The position numbers and the translations under genes are program-made. Below, piece by piece: positions 37,589-50,780 of a stretch of 64,000 nucleotides of DNA. The notes beneath the pieces are model-generated. The model ran no database searches. It was not told the DNA's origin and saw nothing but the letters and a program-made list of their open reading frames with translations. This stretch comes from Rhabdornis inornatus (Eukaryota > Chordata > Aves > Passeriformes > Rhabdornithidae): assembly GCA_013397075.1 (NCBI GenBank), contig VWZS01004810.1, positions 944,561 through 1,008,560 of the forward strand, given 5' to 3'. Within the stretch, counting starts at the first letter, position 1. Each line of letters opens with the position of its first letter.

Positions 37589-40500
37589 TATTGATATTTT
37601 TTCCTGCTCTGAATAACCTTCAGAAGGCAGAAAGAATATCCATTAAAGCCTTAGGAACATTCTTCATGTTTATGTAGCAACCAATGGAATTACTCCAGTG
37701 AAACATCAGGAAAAAATTACCATTAACTGCAACAGAAGAGAAATTCACAATTCTTGCAAAGATCAGGGCTCTGTTGTACCAGAAGATGTTCAGACACATA
37801 AGTAAAGACATATTTGGTCTGAGGAGCTTCATGTCTGAAAGGTAAGAAGAGCTTTTGGAATCTAGAATGTCCTCAAATGAAAAGTCTGTTCTTAAAAGTA
37901 ACAAAGTAACAACAATGACTGAAGAGTACAAGATTTTACAGTCAATAACAAAGGAATTTGGAGCAGTGGAGTGTGCTGTGCTCTCTCTTTTGCTAAATAA
38001 GACATAGATTTTTTTTCTGCTGGTGTAAGGAGCAATGGATGGACTATTTCTCTCTCTCTTTTTTTTTTTCCCCTCCAAATGATGGAAGCAAGAAAACAGC
38101 TATATTGTTTAAATCCCACCTCTTCATTTCCTGGACCATGGATCTACTCAGAAGGCAGCAGAGAGATGGGAGAGGTTATCCCTGATCTGGTTGAGGTGGC
38201 TCCAGCAAGCACAAAGATTTCCTTTCCATGCACCTTTTAAAATGCTCTACTGTTTAATAAAACAAAGTCAAACTGCAAGGGAACAAAATGATTTTCATAA
38301 ACATTGCTGTGGGCATAGGGGCCCTTTGGATAATAGAACTTTTATCTCTGTTTTTGAATCTTCAGGCTGCCCTAAATGCACACAATAACAGTAAGTCATT
38401 CCCAACATGCACATTCTCCCAGAATTACTGTGTTAAACAACTGTGTTAAACAGGTGGGGAGGGAAGGTATATCTTGTTTTATTATCCCTGCACACAGAAG
38501 CTGATTGGGAGGAGCTGGCCTTGCTGTCAGGGATGGAGAAGGTCTGAGCCTGTGGAGGTCAGCTCGGACACTCATCATTTACTGTCCTGTGCTCACATAA
38601 AACTGCAGGGGCAGGGATGGGAATAATTGGTGATTTTTGGAGAGCCATGGTTGGGAAGGGGGCTTTTTATTTTAAGGGTAGAGATTTGTACTAATAGGCT
38701 GCAAGAAAAACTGGGGAGTTCTAGGGATGAGGTTTCACTCTTGCTCAGAAATGCTAAAAGAAATCCTCCATCAGCAGTGTCTGCACAACCTGTGCTGTTA
38801 ATAACTAAGGTCAGGCTTTGGCTAAAGCTGAAGTGGCTTTTTATCATCACAGCTGAGTCCCAGAACTGGAGAGCACCGTGTGGGCTGGTCAGGATGGGAC
38901 AATTATCCTCAGAGCCTCTCCTTGTCCTGGCTCGAGTTCCTTCTGTAAGAGGTTGTGTGCAGGGGAAGGGGCTGTGACTGTAGATATGGGTGTGCTCCCG
39001 GGCTAAAACACAGACATTCCTTGATGCCAGCCTCTGCTGGGGGTTTGTGGAGAGGCCTGGGACAGAATCACACTCCCAGGATCAGAATCACTGCAGTCCC
39101 ACTCCCTGCATCAAAAACCCCACAAGTATCCACACTGGAGTCCCAGCCTCTGATCTCCTGCATGTCACAAGGGGTCAGACTGCAAGTTTCTTTGTCTTTG
39201 TTTCCAATGTAAGTAGAACCCTGTGACTGAGAAGTGTTACTGAAACAAAAGCCTTTTCCATGTAAAGTTTGGGGTCAAAATAGTGATATTTTAAAATAAA
39301 ATCCCATTCCATCAGGGAGTATACATCCTTCTCAGTCCTGTAGATATTAGTCTCTGTGTTTAGAAGTCCTGCTGGGAAGGAGCATCACATGCTGGAAATA
39401 TTTTCTGCCACACTGAGAATTCTTTAGTAAAAATTTGGTGGAAAATAAGTTGTAATTCTTCCTTTTCCCTTACAATGTAAAACTTTTGCAAGTAGACTCT
39501 CAAAAAAACCCCAAAAAAACAACCAAAAAAAAACACTGGCAGAGCTGGGGTGAGGCAAATTGAACAAGCAGTTATCTCCAGGGCCTCTTCCAGACTCCTT
39601 TTATACAGAAAGCCATGATAGTTAATTCTTCACTTCTTTCTGGTGGTATTAAACCAGGGAGTTTGAGGTATTATGGACTGAAAGCTTCCATTAGAAGAAG
39701 GTTGATCCAAGGGTTAGGAAACAGGGGTGATATTTTGAAAGCAACAGTTAAATTTGCTGTCTGGACACATCTTTTCTATGTTGCTTTACAGATAAGTGCC
39801 CTCAGTCTGTCAGATTTTCATCTATAAAAATGATAAGAATATTTCCACCTTATCCTAAATGTGTTAGGAAGTAAATCTAGAAGATTGAGGCTTTCTGTCT
39901 GTGTGAGCACATATATCTACCTGCAGTTCCTCCTCCCTTTCCACAGAGAGATTACTTCATTCTTACAGCAGATTCCGCGATTGCAAGAGGCAAAAGTGTT
40001 GGCTTTTCCCTGAACCTTCTTTTTCCTTTGCTGTGCAAAATAATGTTCTAAAGATGACACAAAATTCTGCACCAGACATCAAGTTCATGGTGCTCTCTCT
40101 GGCTGAGGCACTGCCTGGGTGAATCTGACTGTGAATAAAATCAAAAGAGGAGTTTATCTGTCCATGTTGTCTGGATCAAGTGGTGCACAGTGTAATAATG
40201 TATGTCAGACATCCTTTATCTGTATTTATTAATTATGGCTATATATAATAGTAATATATTTTATTTAATACATAATTTGGTTTAAATTTGAGCATTATCT
40301 GTGTACCATTGATTATCAATTATAATTATTATTTGAATGTGAAGAACAATAATATATTTTGGCCTGAACAAAGGTGCTTTTTTATTTTACCCTAGAACAA
40401 ACTGGTATTTATTTCTACATGGCGAGCACAAAGCCTGAGATTGCAGAACTGGGCTGGGAAAGCTAAAATCTATTCCAGTGATCCGTGGGGCAATTCTGAT

Positions 40501-43500
40501 TAATGCTCTGACAGGTCTTGCTTGAGTTTCCATATCTGCTGAAGTAATACAGAAACAATCTCATAAGAGTGCAGCTAAATTTATGTTTAATTGCCTCCAG
40601 AACAGAGGTGTTTGGAGGTGCTCAAAGAAAAGTGTGTATCTCTGCACATTCTGAGAGCCTGGAAGAGGCTGTAACAGGATACTCTGCCCAGTCAGAGGAT
40701 TTGAAACCATCTCACCTTCAGCATCAGGGTCAGAACAACCCCATGGCCTACACGGTGCTCTTGTACAAGGCTAGGGAACACCTCACCCTGTCCCTCGAGG
40801 GACCCTCGGGGTGCTGTGGAGATATCAGCAGTTTCAGACCATCTTTGGAGTTATCTTTTGCACAATTAACCCTTTATCGTTTTGTTGGTGAACGCACCAA
40901 TCAGGAATTTTGTCTGTGATTAGAAACCCACTTGAAATCAATGGGAGACTTTCCTTTCAGCAAGCAGAATTTGAGTGCACGAGTTTGTGAGACTGCTCAG
41001 GCCTCTCTGGATGAAAGGCACAGCACTGAAATGCAATTCAAAAAAAGTTCCTTCTTCCACACACTCCTATTTACAGGAATATACGTGCCTCCACCTACTT
41101 CAGCACATTGAAAGGAATCTGCTGCAAGAATAAAGCTTATCAAAGCCTAAGCACATCACAATCAGCCTTCTGTGTAGATGCAAAACCTTACTGAGCAGCA
41201 GCAACACGAATTAAACCCAACAGAGGAAGACAGAGACTCATTTAAAGGACTTACAACAAATCAGTTATCAGACGTTTAAAGAATAAACTTGTTAGAATAA
41301 ACCTGTTAAAGAAATCCTCAGCAGAGCTAATTAGGTCGGTGTTGCAGTGGTACAATGGCTCCCTTCTCCCACAGAAGACTTAATGGCAGCATAAGCCTGT
41401 TAAAGGCATACACTAAATATACAATAAGCCAGCTATTTATAGGATACCTCAGTCAGTTCTTCCTTTAAACCTGACCTACCTGCAAACTGCCCCTGGTGAG
41501 ACTGCTCTCCTGGGCTCCAAATGCCTATTGAAAACCCAGAACCATGTTCCTTGTTTGTGAAAGAGACATCCATGGATGTGCCCCTTTTCCCAAACAAAGG
41601 GACTGGTGATGGCTGTGGAAGGACATGATTGAGAGGTTTTTGTTTTCCTTTCTCTCCGTGTTGTACTCAAGGCACAGATTAACCAACAGAACCTATTCTC
41701 AGAGCTTTAATGACAATATTGATCGAGTATTGGTGAAGCAGCAAGGAAAGAAAGAGAATAAAAATAATTTCTTTGCCCCTATAGAGTGGTTTTTGTCAAC
41801 ATGTGTAGAGATGGATGATTTGGAGATTAAAGACATTTAACTGAGGTCTGGCACTGTGTTTTTTCCAAGTTCTGTCTCTGGTTTTGTGTCAAACAGGTTC
41901 TTCCTACATCCTTCTCACGAGCAACAGGGTCCAGTACTGCTTCCTTTTGACTTCAGCTGTGGCCATACTGAGGTTTGTGAGGCAAACCTTAGAACTCCCC
42001 TCAGGATGATCTACAGAGCCCAAACAGGCTTTGGTAGAGGGTGTTAGAATTCCCATGGTGGTTTAGCCCTGCTGGTGTGGATAACTGCAAACCATGGTGC
42101 TCTCAGTTGTAACATTGCCCATAAATACCTCAATATATGGCTGCATTTGTGCCTTTGTGTTGTGTAGGCAAAAATCTGGATGGGCAACTGCAGTTAGCTC
42201 AGTCTGGGTTCCAGGTGAAAGCTACACAAACACAAATAATACTGACAGGAGTATTAGATTTGTATTTTGTCACTTGTATTGCACAGATGCAAGGAGAAGT
42301 GAGGAGGGGTAAAGTGAATCCCTTGAGAATATGTGTCTATCAGCAGCAGCAGAGCTAAAAATAGATCCCAGGTGTCCAAGCTGGTCCTAAACATCTTATA
42401 CAATAGATCACTCCCTCCAGAGGTGAGCTGGGTGATTTTCCTCAGGAAACATTAAATGCTGACTGGCTGGGAGGGAATTAGTCTATAACTAACAGGGAAA
42501 GAAATGTTTATTCCTGGAGGTGTCACAAGCATAAGAAGAGCTTGAAAACAAGAATTGGGCATGACAAAAAGAAACATTTGACAGCCACAGCTCTTTCAGT
42601 TGCCTTTAGTGTCTGTGTGCAGAATTCATTGCTGGCATCCAAAAAATAATGTCAGCTGCAGAGACTGAGCTGAGGGTATGAATTTACTGTAACAGCACTG
42701 GGACACTGGGGGTGACAATGCTCTTGAGGGGACATTTGGGCTGGTTCAGAACTGCCACGGGCAAATGGACACCCAGAGGGGAAAATAAAAGAAATAAGAA
42801 CCTCTAGGATTCCCCAGACTGAATTTCTGCCTAATGCTAAACGCACAGAGAATGGAGTGATTGGTATGGAAATCTGAAACCTGCTGGTACCAGGGCATGT
42901 CTGGGCAGCAGGAAGTGAAGCAGGATTGAGGCAAAGTTCCTTGTTAGGAATATTCCCATTTGCATGGAAAGGCAGCAGCTGAGTTCAGGACTGCTCAGGG
43001 AGAGGTATGCACACACAGAGTGTGTAGCAGTCTTTGCTTTGGGAAGCATCCAAATAAAATAAACGAACTGGAGTTTTTATACTCACTCTTTAACATGCTG
43101 CTTGGGAAACAGTGCCATAAAAGCTGCATCTAAACAGCAGTGTTTCACACAAAGATCTTGGTCCTAAACACCTGCATAGGGTACACACACCACGGCTCCT
43201 TCTTGGTTTACCTGACCACGTGTCTGTAAATAGATTCCTGAATATTTTGATTTGTCCTTTCCTGCTCTGACCACTAACCAGAATAGCCTGAGGGGCTGCG
43301 ATTATGCAGAGTTTTTTGTGAAGCACTTTCAACATAGTTCCTGAAAATCGATGGCATCACTTTATCTTAACCAGATAAAAAGTCCCTGTTGCAGGTGAGA
43401 AATAATATTGCTCAAGGCATGTGGTTACTGTGAGGTAACAACAGCTCCACTTCTCAGGGTGCTGGAATGCACCAGCCATCAACCTGGTGACTCACTGCAC

Positions 43501-46254
43501 ACCTGAGGCAAAATGCAGTTATCTCAGAGTAGCAGCATGCTCTAAGACATGGCATTCCTCACTGGTTCAGATTTTCTCCCAGATAAATAACAAATAATAT
43601 CCAGTGGTGAAAAAATAAGTCACTTTTTATTCCTCCCCCTATGTTCAGTACTTGCCAGGTATATTGGTCCAAAGATAATGGTGATGGTCCATTCTGACCT
43701 GGACTTCTGTTGTCGAAAAAAGTGCATTTAGGTTGCATGAATCTGTTGGAACATGCTGGACTCCCTGGCCTGGAGATCTGGACCCTTAGGCTCCAGAAAA
43801 CAGAGTTTCCCTGCTGTGTTGTGTGGCAGAGAGCCAGGTGGCTTGGCCATTATTTATGATCCAGGGAGAAAAAGACAAAGCCACCCCTTCCAGAGGCTGA
43901 AAACAAGGGCCCAGACAGTTACAATGGGTCAGCTCAATTGAACAGGCACGCAGTAGGATGTGTGTTTGTGGCATGACTTGGATTTCTGCTGGGGCTGGTG
44001 CCATTATTCTGTGCTAACATCCAATGTGGGACATTCCCTGCTGGATGGGGAAATCAGAACAGAAGCACTGACCCTCTCACTCTCATCAGAATTAGCGTGG
44101 ACTCTGGATGACAGTGGATCTTCTGTAACTCTTTTAATCCATATAAACCCTCCTTTTCTCATGCCTGCTTCATGGTATCTATGGCTCTTGCTTTGCCACC
44201 TCCATTGCAGTGAATTTTGTGGAGGATCTGAGATGTGAAACAGTTAACAGTTACAAGAACATAGATACATTGGAGTGAGTAATAAGAAAAAAAGTCCATT
44301 GAGCATTCTAGTCCCTGCATTTGGCTGCACATTGGTTTCATCTGCCAACAGGTTTTGTTTTTTTTTTGAGTGGTCTGAAGTGCTGCGTGATTGCAGAGAG
44401 AGGCAGAGTGAGGCTTGAAGCCTTCTGTGCAGCTCATGATGGGCTGGGAGTTACAAGTAGTTCCCTTTTGAAAGTCGGAGTCCAAGTTCAGAAGGAAACT
44501 AAACTGCAGGTGATGAATACTGATGACTTGTGCTTGGTCCCACACAATAGCAACAATAGTGAATAAGAAAGACTGCTAATAAAGAATATGGATTTGTGCC
44601 TAAATGGGAAAATCAGCAGATATAGGTTCATTTGCTTGCTCTTCCATGCACCACAGAAAGCTCTATAGGAAAGTATTCAAATACTCTGGCTTCATCCTTC
44701 TATAATTTAGGAATTCATCTCAGCGCTGATTTGGTTCCCTTTAGAGTCAACAGAGAGAGAGACAATTTCAGAAGGAAATTCAAGCCGTGTCAAAGACAGT
44801 GTCTAAGATAACAGGAAGATTACACCTGTAGAGTTAAAATTACCACTTTCTGTTAACTGCAGAGAATGTTTAGATGAATACCTGAAAACAAATGTCTGGC
44901 CTGTTCTAATTCCCCACAAATCCAATGGATCAGATCATTAATTTGTATCATCTAGTCTTGGCCAGGACCTGTCATATCAATGACAGTTGGGAAACAGCCT
45001 TTGGAGCTGGGAAACAACCAATTCCCACTGCTTTTTCTGCCCACTATATTTTCCTAGATTTGACCTCAGAGTGGTCACTGCCTCATTTTAAACTTCAATG
45101 AAAGACAAATCACTATTACTTCTTTCTCACAAGACATCTGCTAAGAAGCAGGCCAGCAGTAAAAAATACTAAAAAAAGCTAATTAGAAAACTGGATCTCA
45201 GGAAATTGAAAATCTCATTCTACAACCCCAGAAGCTCCTGGTGCTCAGAGCAAATGTCCTGCAAGGTGGGTGCCCAGGACAGCTGGAGTTCAATTCTGAA
45301 GTTATGGCCTTTGTTGGTTTGAAGCTGAAAAGGGATTTATCTAAATGGATAAATTTGGGATATGTTAATTTAGGAACAATGCAAAGATGAGGAAATATCT
45401 ATTTGGAAAGATGAGTGAGTTCAGAATTTTTAAGGTATCTAGGAACTGCACTGAGGATGATTATTCAGTTTAATGCAGGGGAACTAGAAACGTCTATTAA
45501 AAAAAAAAAAAAAACCCAAACATTTCTCAACTGCTTCTTCCCACTCTGTTGGGACCTGCCAGCATTTTGTCTTGGCCGGGGATTCCAGCCTTTCTGCCAC
45601 TGCTGAAGACTCAACTTAAACCTGTAATTCTGCATTAGTTGGTGATGGAAACAGGCTCTGCTTGCTCCTTGCCACTTGGCCTGACCCTTGAGCCCACTCA
45701 CAGCCTTCTTTCCACCATCCATTGGAACAGCCTGATAGTTGTTTGGCCACAGAGCCCTTTGTGTCACCCATCCTCCTTGGGGAGCATGAGACACTCACCC
45801 AAACATTCAGGGATACCAGCAGCAGGTGAATCTGGTTGGTGCATAGGATATCTCTGCAGCCAGCACAGAGCACAGTCTGAGTAAGATCACTGCTTGCTGT
45901 GATATTGTTTGCAGAGGAGGAAGAGGAAATATATTTCACAAGAGACTGGGAGAGCACCAGAATATCAATAGCATGCTCACAAAGCAAGTTTAATCCATTT
46001 TTAGCCTGTAATAAACAATGAAGTCTGTGAAACCTTGACAAGAATACATTGTGCATCCTCAAGGAGGACAACACAACAGGATACGTGGGAAAGAAAAGTT
46101 TGCCGGTAGCATGAGAAGAACACGGAGTGGAGTTGGAATATCTTCACCAGCTCATGGGACTCTGGAGTGAGTTTTGCTGTAGAATCACAAACAGAGATGA
46201 AGAATTTGCTGTGTGCAGCTGGCACATACAACTCCTTCTGCAAGAGATAATAAT
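37589..46254. other. Unannotated long gene-poor stretch
   Basis: Largest repeat-poor block in the window, averaging AT-rich. 40,190-40,370 is strongly AT-rich. Poly-A runs occur at 39,485-39,535 and 45,499-45,516. Two frames deserve mention: 37,620-38,078 minus (152 codons) and 45,616-46,074 minus (152 codons). Neither shows a domain, and both are flanked by stop-dense sequence. I see no supported exon or RNA gene. Confidence 0.55.
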
Positions 46255-46672
46255 GGCACTTTGTGCTGGCCTGTTTGGGGTAGAGTGAATTTCCCTTATA
46301 GCAGCTCATAGGATTCTGTTGTAGGTCTGTGACCAAAACATTTGTTCTTAACACACTGATGATTTCAATAATGAACATCTTGCTCAGCAATGAAAAGGGG
46401 AAAAAGAGGATTTTAGTTGGATTAGTCATCTTTTGTTTGAGATCCAGATGGGTTTTGGTCTACCTGTGGGACATGGTGAGTGGTTGCCTTTGTCTCACTC
46501 CTTTTGTTTTCTTTTAGTCATCTTCTACTGCTTCAATTTTGAATTTTTTTTCTCCTGACTACCAAGTTTTCTTGCTTTTATTTGCCCTTTCCTCTTTCCC
46601 CAGGCCCCTGGAGTGAGGGCTGGAAGGCCGTGAGGAGGACTGTGCTGTGCTGAGCTGAACACGGGTTAACTC
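46255..46672 (+). mobile_element. Avian ERV LTR (probably ERVL-type), sense solo copy
   Basis: Same family as the minus copy at 26,340-26,860. The 5' arm has GTTTGGGGTAGAGTGAATTT, TTATAGCAGCTCATAGGATT and CTGTGACCAAAACATTTGTT. The middle is degenerate or deleted. The 3' arm has TCTACTGCTTCAATTTTGAA, then CAAGTTTTCTTGCTTTTATT, GGAGTGAGGGCTGGAAGG and a terminal GGGTTAACTCACA, the normal position of the LTR end. It has no internal genes. Confidence 0.7.
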
Positions 46673-47700
46673 ACACCCACAGAACACCTGGAACACACCC
46701 TGAAACCTCTTTGTCCATCATTGGCAGCTGTTAAATGATCAACATGGACACTTCTCTGCTTTGTAGGTCTCTCAGTTCCATGTGATTTCTTCCTAAATTT
46801 CTAATAAAGAGTCCAAGTTACTGTTTCCCCATCCTCATCTCTACCATAATTTTTTGTTTGCGCAGTGCATGCAAATTGGAGACTCTCTTTTCATCCTGTG
46901 TGTTGTGAATTTCTGTTCTTCCTATCCTCCCCTCATAGACTAATTTCTGTTTTCATCACAGGAACAATATTATAGTTTGAAGACGTCCAAACACTGCTTT
47001 TAAGATATCTGTGGAAAGAAGGGTGAAAAAAGTGAGGATTGGATGTGCTAAAATTGTTAAAAGCTCCAAAAAAAAATCCTTAGTTGAAAAAGAAATAGAA
47101 ATTCTTGTTCGATGGAGCTTTACTGATTTGGGGTGAAGATCAAGGCTTTTTTCATTGTAGGGAGAAGGTGAGTTGAAATACCCAAGACTAAAAAGAAGAG
47201 ACCACTGAAAAGACAAAACTACTGAAGTGAAATAATTTTGTTTTTAAAAATGGCATCCAAAAACCTTATCTTTGACACATAAGAACAGACACATAGCTAA
47301 ATATGCTGCAACCTGCTTAGGTTTCCAAAGCAGCAAATTAAACCAGTGGACTATGCAGTGAGTGTCCATTCAGATGAGCAAAGCTCATTGAACACAACAA
47401 TACTGTAAGAGAACATGTTGAATACTCAATGCACCAAATAATCTGCTTTTGATACAGAGACAGGCACAGCTCTGGGAAACGAGGCAGCAACAGTGTATGT
47501 GTGATTTGGGAGGGAGACAGGGAAAACATTCTGGATAGGGAAATTATAAGCAAAACTACTCTTTTTTGTATTGTTTTATGTTTTCCTATAATTATATTTT
47601 TATTATATTGATAGAAAGTCTTATTTCCAGACAGGACACTTGCCTCAGGGCTTGGTTGACTTTGACTTTCTGGATAGAGGTGTTACTTTGCTGAGAGTTT
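46673..47700. other. Unannotated stretch, no gene seen
   Basis: AT-rich unique sequence. Nothing was recognised. Confidence 0.6.
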
Positions 47701-47985
47701 TTATGACAGAATTGCAGAACCATGGAATATCCTGAGCTGGAAGAGACCCACCAGGATCATCCAGTGCAGCTCCTGGCCCTGCACAGACACCTCAACAATC
47801 CCACCCTGTCCTTGTGAGTGTTGTCCAAGCACTCCTGGAGCTCTGGCAGCCTCGGGGCTGTGCCCATTCCCTCGGGAGCCTGGGCACCCTCTGCGGGAAG
47901 AACCTTTCCCTGATCTCCAACCTAACCCTCAGCTCCAGCTCTTGGGTGATGAAATGTTCCCTAGGTCTGTGAGACCTTTGGGTGC
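47701..47985 (-). mobile_element. CR1 LINE 3' fragment, about 285 bp
   Basis: Antisense CR1: CAGAATTGCAGAACCATGGA, GATCATCCAGTGCAGCTCCT, GGCCCTGCACAGACACCTCA, TGTCCAAGCACTCCTGGAGC, CCTCGGGAGCCTGGGCACCC and AGAACCTTTCCCTGATCTCC, in order. It is the longest continuous CR1 piece in the window and appears to belong to a different subfamily from the tails at 21-34 kb. Confidence 0.93.
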
Positions 47986-48785
47986 CTGAAGAGTATCATC
48001 TCCCTTGTTTTCTCTCTCTGTCCCTCTTCACAGGAATATGAAATATCATTCTGGATGGTGCCAAATCCCGCTAGACCAAATCATAGAAACCTTCTCAGGC
48101 ATAGTGAGGAAAGACACCCAGAACTGTTGCATTGGTTGAGTTGGCACATCCCATCTGGCTGCACTGCAGGTTCACAAAGCCTTTGCTTTAATTTCAAATA
48201 GCCTCATGTAGGACACACGGGTTCCCCTTCTATTTCTGGTAAATGCCAAGACCATCAACGAAAAAACACACTGATGATAACCCCAAGTGCCATTTATTTG
48301 TTTAAACAAGGGCTTTGACCTTGTTTATATGTTTTGTGTAAGACCCAGTTCCTGAATTTTCCCTGCTGTGGAGTTTCCTCTGTGGCCTTGCACCAGGGGA
48401 ATCTGTGAGAATCATTTCAGTCTTTTATCTGAGCCAGTGTGACAGAATCCAAGGTGGCTCACCAGGAAGTGTGCTTTGTGGCTGAACAGTCACTTGGGAA
48501 AAGGCACAACTCGGGAGATTTGGGCACCCTGTAACTGACATCAGCAAAGCTTCAGCCCTGTCAGAGCAGCTTGGAGTTTAACAAACAGCTTCTAATTCTG
48601 CTTACAAAAGATTTGCTGAAGATTTAGCTTAAGACAATGTTCTATAGCCACAGGGGATGGGTGAGAGAAGGACAGAGTGTCTTTGCAGGCCAGAGAAGGG
48701 CTTGTCCTTGCAGGAAGGAGGTCGTCTCCCATTGCACTCCTTGCCACACATACCCTGCACGAGGCGGCTGATTTTTTCCCTTTGT
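47986..48785. other. Unannotated stretch upstream of the GC-rich region
   Basis: Unique sequence of rising GC content. No gene was recognised. Confidence 0.55.
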
Positions 48786-48870
48786 CAGCTCAGCCCAGCC
48801 CAGCCCAGCCCAGCCCAGCCCAGCCCAACCCAGCTCAACCCAGCCCAACCCAGCTCAACCCAGCTCAGCC
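48786..48870. repeat. (CAGCC)n pentamer minisatellite
   Basis: CAGCTCAGCCCAGCC leads into a run of CAGCC units with CAACC and CAGCT variants. It shares the GCTCAGCC word with the larger arrays at 49.1-49.5 and 54.0-54.3 kb. Confidence 0.95.
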
Positions 48871-48969
48871 ACTGCCTAGGGGCAGTGTCTGAAAACCTAG
48901 AGATCCCTGTCTGAAAACCTCACATCGCAGAGTTGTTAAACTCTGCCTTTACACTGGGCTGCCTTTGCT

Positions 48970-49929
48970 GATCTGCTGGGGTTTGTTTATCTGCGTGGGT
49001 CATGCCCTTGAGTCAGCCCCATCTCCATTCCTCATCCCAGTGCCCGGACTTTCACCGGGGGCACAGCCGGGCCAGGAGCGCAGCCGGCTGTTCCAGAGTT
49101 AGTTCGGCTCGTTTCTACTCGCCGCAGCTCGGCCCGACTCAGCTCGGCCCGGCTCAGCTCAGGTCAGTCCGGCCCGGCTCATCCCGGCTCAGCTTATCCC
49201 GGCTCAGCTTATCCCGGCCCAGCTCATCCTGGCTCAGCCCGGCCCGGCTCAGATCTGCTCGGCTCAGCTCAGCCTGTCTCATCCCGGCCCGGTTCAGCTC
49301 ATCCCGGCCCGGTTCAGCTCATCCCGGCCCGGTTCAGCTCATCCCGGCCCGGTTCAGCCCGGCTCAGCTCATCCCGGCCCGGCTCAGCTCATCCCGGCCC
49401 GGTTCAGCCCGGCTCAGCTCATCCCGGCCCGGCTAAGCTCATCCCGGCCCGGCTCAGCTCATCCCGGCCCGGCTCAGCTCATCCCGGCCCGGCTCAGCTC
49501 ATCCCGGCGCGGCTCCGCTCCGCTCTGCCGCACGCCCGGCGCTGTCCGCGGTGCTGAACCGCGCCCTGCCCCGGCCCCGCTCCCCAGGAGAGGCGGGATC
49601 CCCCAATGCTGCTCAGGCCGGGAGCATCCTGCTCTCCCATCAGCTCCCGGCTCGGCCGAACCAGCCAGGCGCCGTCCGGGTCCGGGAGGAGAAAATTGAA
49701 GGCGTGGGGGTGTAGGAAAAAAAAAAGGAAAATTAAATAGATGGGGTGTTCCTGGAATGGCAACCGGCCCCGCCGCCGCCTCCTCCTCAGATCCCCTCGG
49801 ATCTCCCCTCGGATCTCCCCTCGGCAGACAAGTTTCGGCCCCTCCCGCAGCCCCTTCCCCGCCTCACCCTCCCTTCCCACGGCCCAGGCTCCGTCTGGCC
49901 GGAGCTTAAGTCCCTCCTTTTTGCCCCCG
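48970..49929. repeat. First copy of a duplicated about 0.9-kb block, ending at an N
   Basis: The 960 bases ending at 49,929 are repeated at 49,931-50,780. The copies start with GATCTGCTGGGGTTTGTTTA and end with TTTTTGCCCCCG. Only the second runs on into unique promoter sequence. I saw two differences: this copy has 110 bp more minisatellite, and it has C at 49,860 where the other has G (50,711). A single ambiguous base at the junction and near-identity favour duplicated contig ends or two haplotypes in series. Confidence 0.93.
49121..49520. repeat. GC-rich 20-bp minisatellite (first copy)
   Basis: A degenerate CGGCTCAGCT decamer zone leads into regular 20-bp units, GGCTCAGCTCATCCCGGCCC with a GGTTCAGC variant (core 49,281-49,508). 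Reading frames through it give Ser/Arg/Leu/Pro-rich artefacts. Confidence 0.93.
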
Positions 49930-49930
49930 N
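49930..49930. other. Ambiguous base / assembly join
   Basis: Single N exactly between two near-identical blocks. It is read as an assembly junction rather than a base of uncertain identity. Confidence 0.9.
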
Positions 49931-50780
49931 GATCTGCTGGGGTTTGTTTATCTGCGTGGGTCATGCCCTTGAGTCAGCCCCATCTCCATTCCTCATCCCA
50001 GTGCCCGGACTTTCACCGGGGGCACAGCCGGGCCAGGAGCGCAGCCGGCTGTTCCAGAGTTAGTTCGGCTCGTTTCTACTCGCCGCAGCTCGGCCCGACT
50101 CAGCTCGGCCCGGCTCAGCTCAGGTCAGTCCGGCCCGGCTCATCCCGGCTCAGCTTATCCCGGCTCAGCTTATCCCGGCCCAGCTCATCCTGGCTCAGCC
50201 CGGCCCGGCTCAGATCTGCTCGGCTCAGCTCAGCCTGTCTCATCCCGGCCCGGTTCAGCTCATCCCGGCCCGGTTCAGCTCATCCCGGCCCGGTTCAGCT
50301 CATCCCGGCCCGGTTCAGCCCGGCTCAGCTCATCCCGGCCCGGCTCAGCTCATCCCGGCGCGGCTCCGCTCCGCTCTGCCGCACGCCCGGCGCTGTCCGC
50401 GGTGCTGAACCGCGCCCTGCCCCGGCCCCGCTCCCCAGGAGAGGCGGGATCCCCCAATGCTGCTCAGGCCGGGAGCATCCTGCTCTCCCATCAGCTCCCG
50501 GCTCGGCCGAACCAGCCAGGCGCCGTCCGGGTCCGGGAGGAGAAAATTGAAGGCGTGGGGGTGTAGGAAAAAAAAAAGGAAAATTAAATAGATGGGGTGT
50601 TCCTGGAATGGCAACCGGCCCCGCCGCCGCCTCCTCCTCAGATCCCCTCGGATCTCCCCTCGGATCTCCCCTCGGCAGACAAGTTTCGGCCCCTCCCGCA
50701 GCCCCTTCCCGGCCTCACCCTCCCTTCCCACGGCCCAGGCTCCGTCTGGCCGGAGCTTAAGTCCCTCCTTTTTGCCCCCG
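49931..50780. repeat. Second copy of the duplicated block
   Basis: 850-bp counterpart of 48,970-49,929, continuing without a break into the promoter and first exon. The shorter array (50,245-50,360) has about five fewer units than the first copy. Confidence 0.93.
50082..50370. repeat. GC-rich 20-bp minisatellite (second copy)
   Basis: Same decamer/20-mer structure as the array at 49,121-49,520 but 110 bp shorter. The flanks are otherwise the same. Confidence 0.93.

Noticed and set aside
37678..37841. Possible internal plus-strand exon with a TTTATGTAG acceptor and an AAAG|GTAAGA donor
   Set aside because: None of the three frames is open across the whole interval, and there are no partner exons.
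37620..38078. 152-codon minus frame with hydrophobic segments
   Set aside because: There is no recognised family, no promoter and no splice context. Length is within chance for AT-rich DNA.
48786..48870. Possible regular direct-repeat array of CRISPR or telomeric type
   Set aside because: Units are contiguous CAGCC pentamers without spacers and are not TTAGGG. The sequence is a vertebrate minisatellite.
49741..50550. 269-codon open frame
   Set aside because: It crosses the N and the duplicated block, and most of its length is the 20-bp minisatellite.
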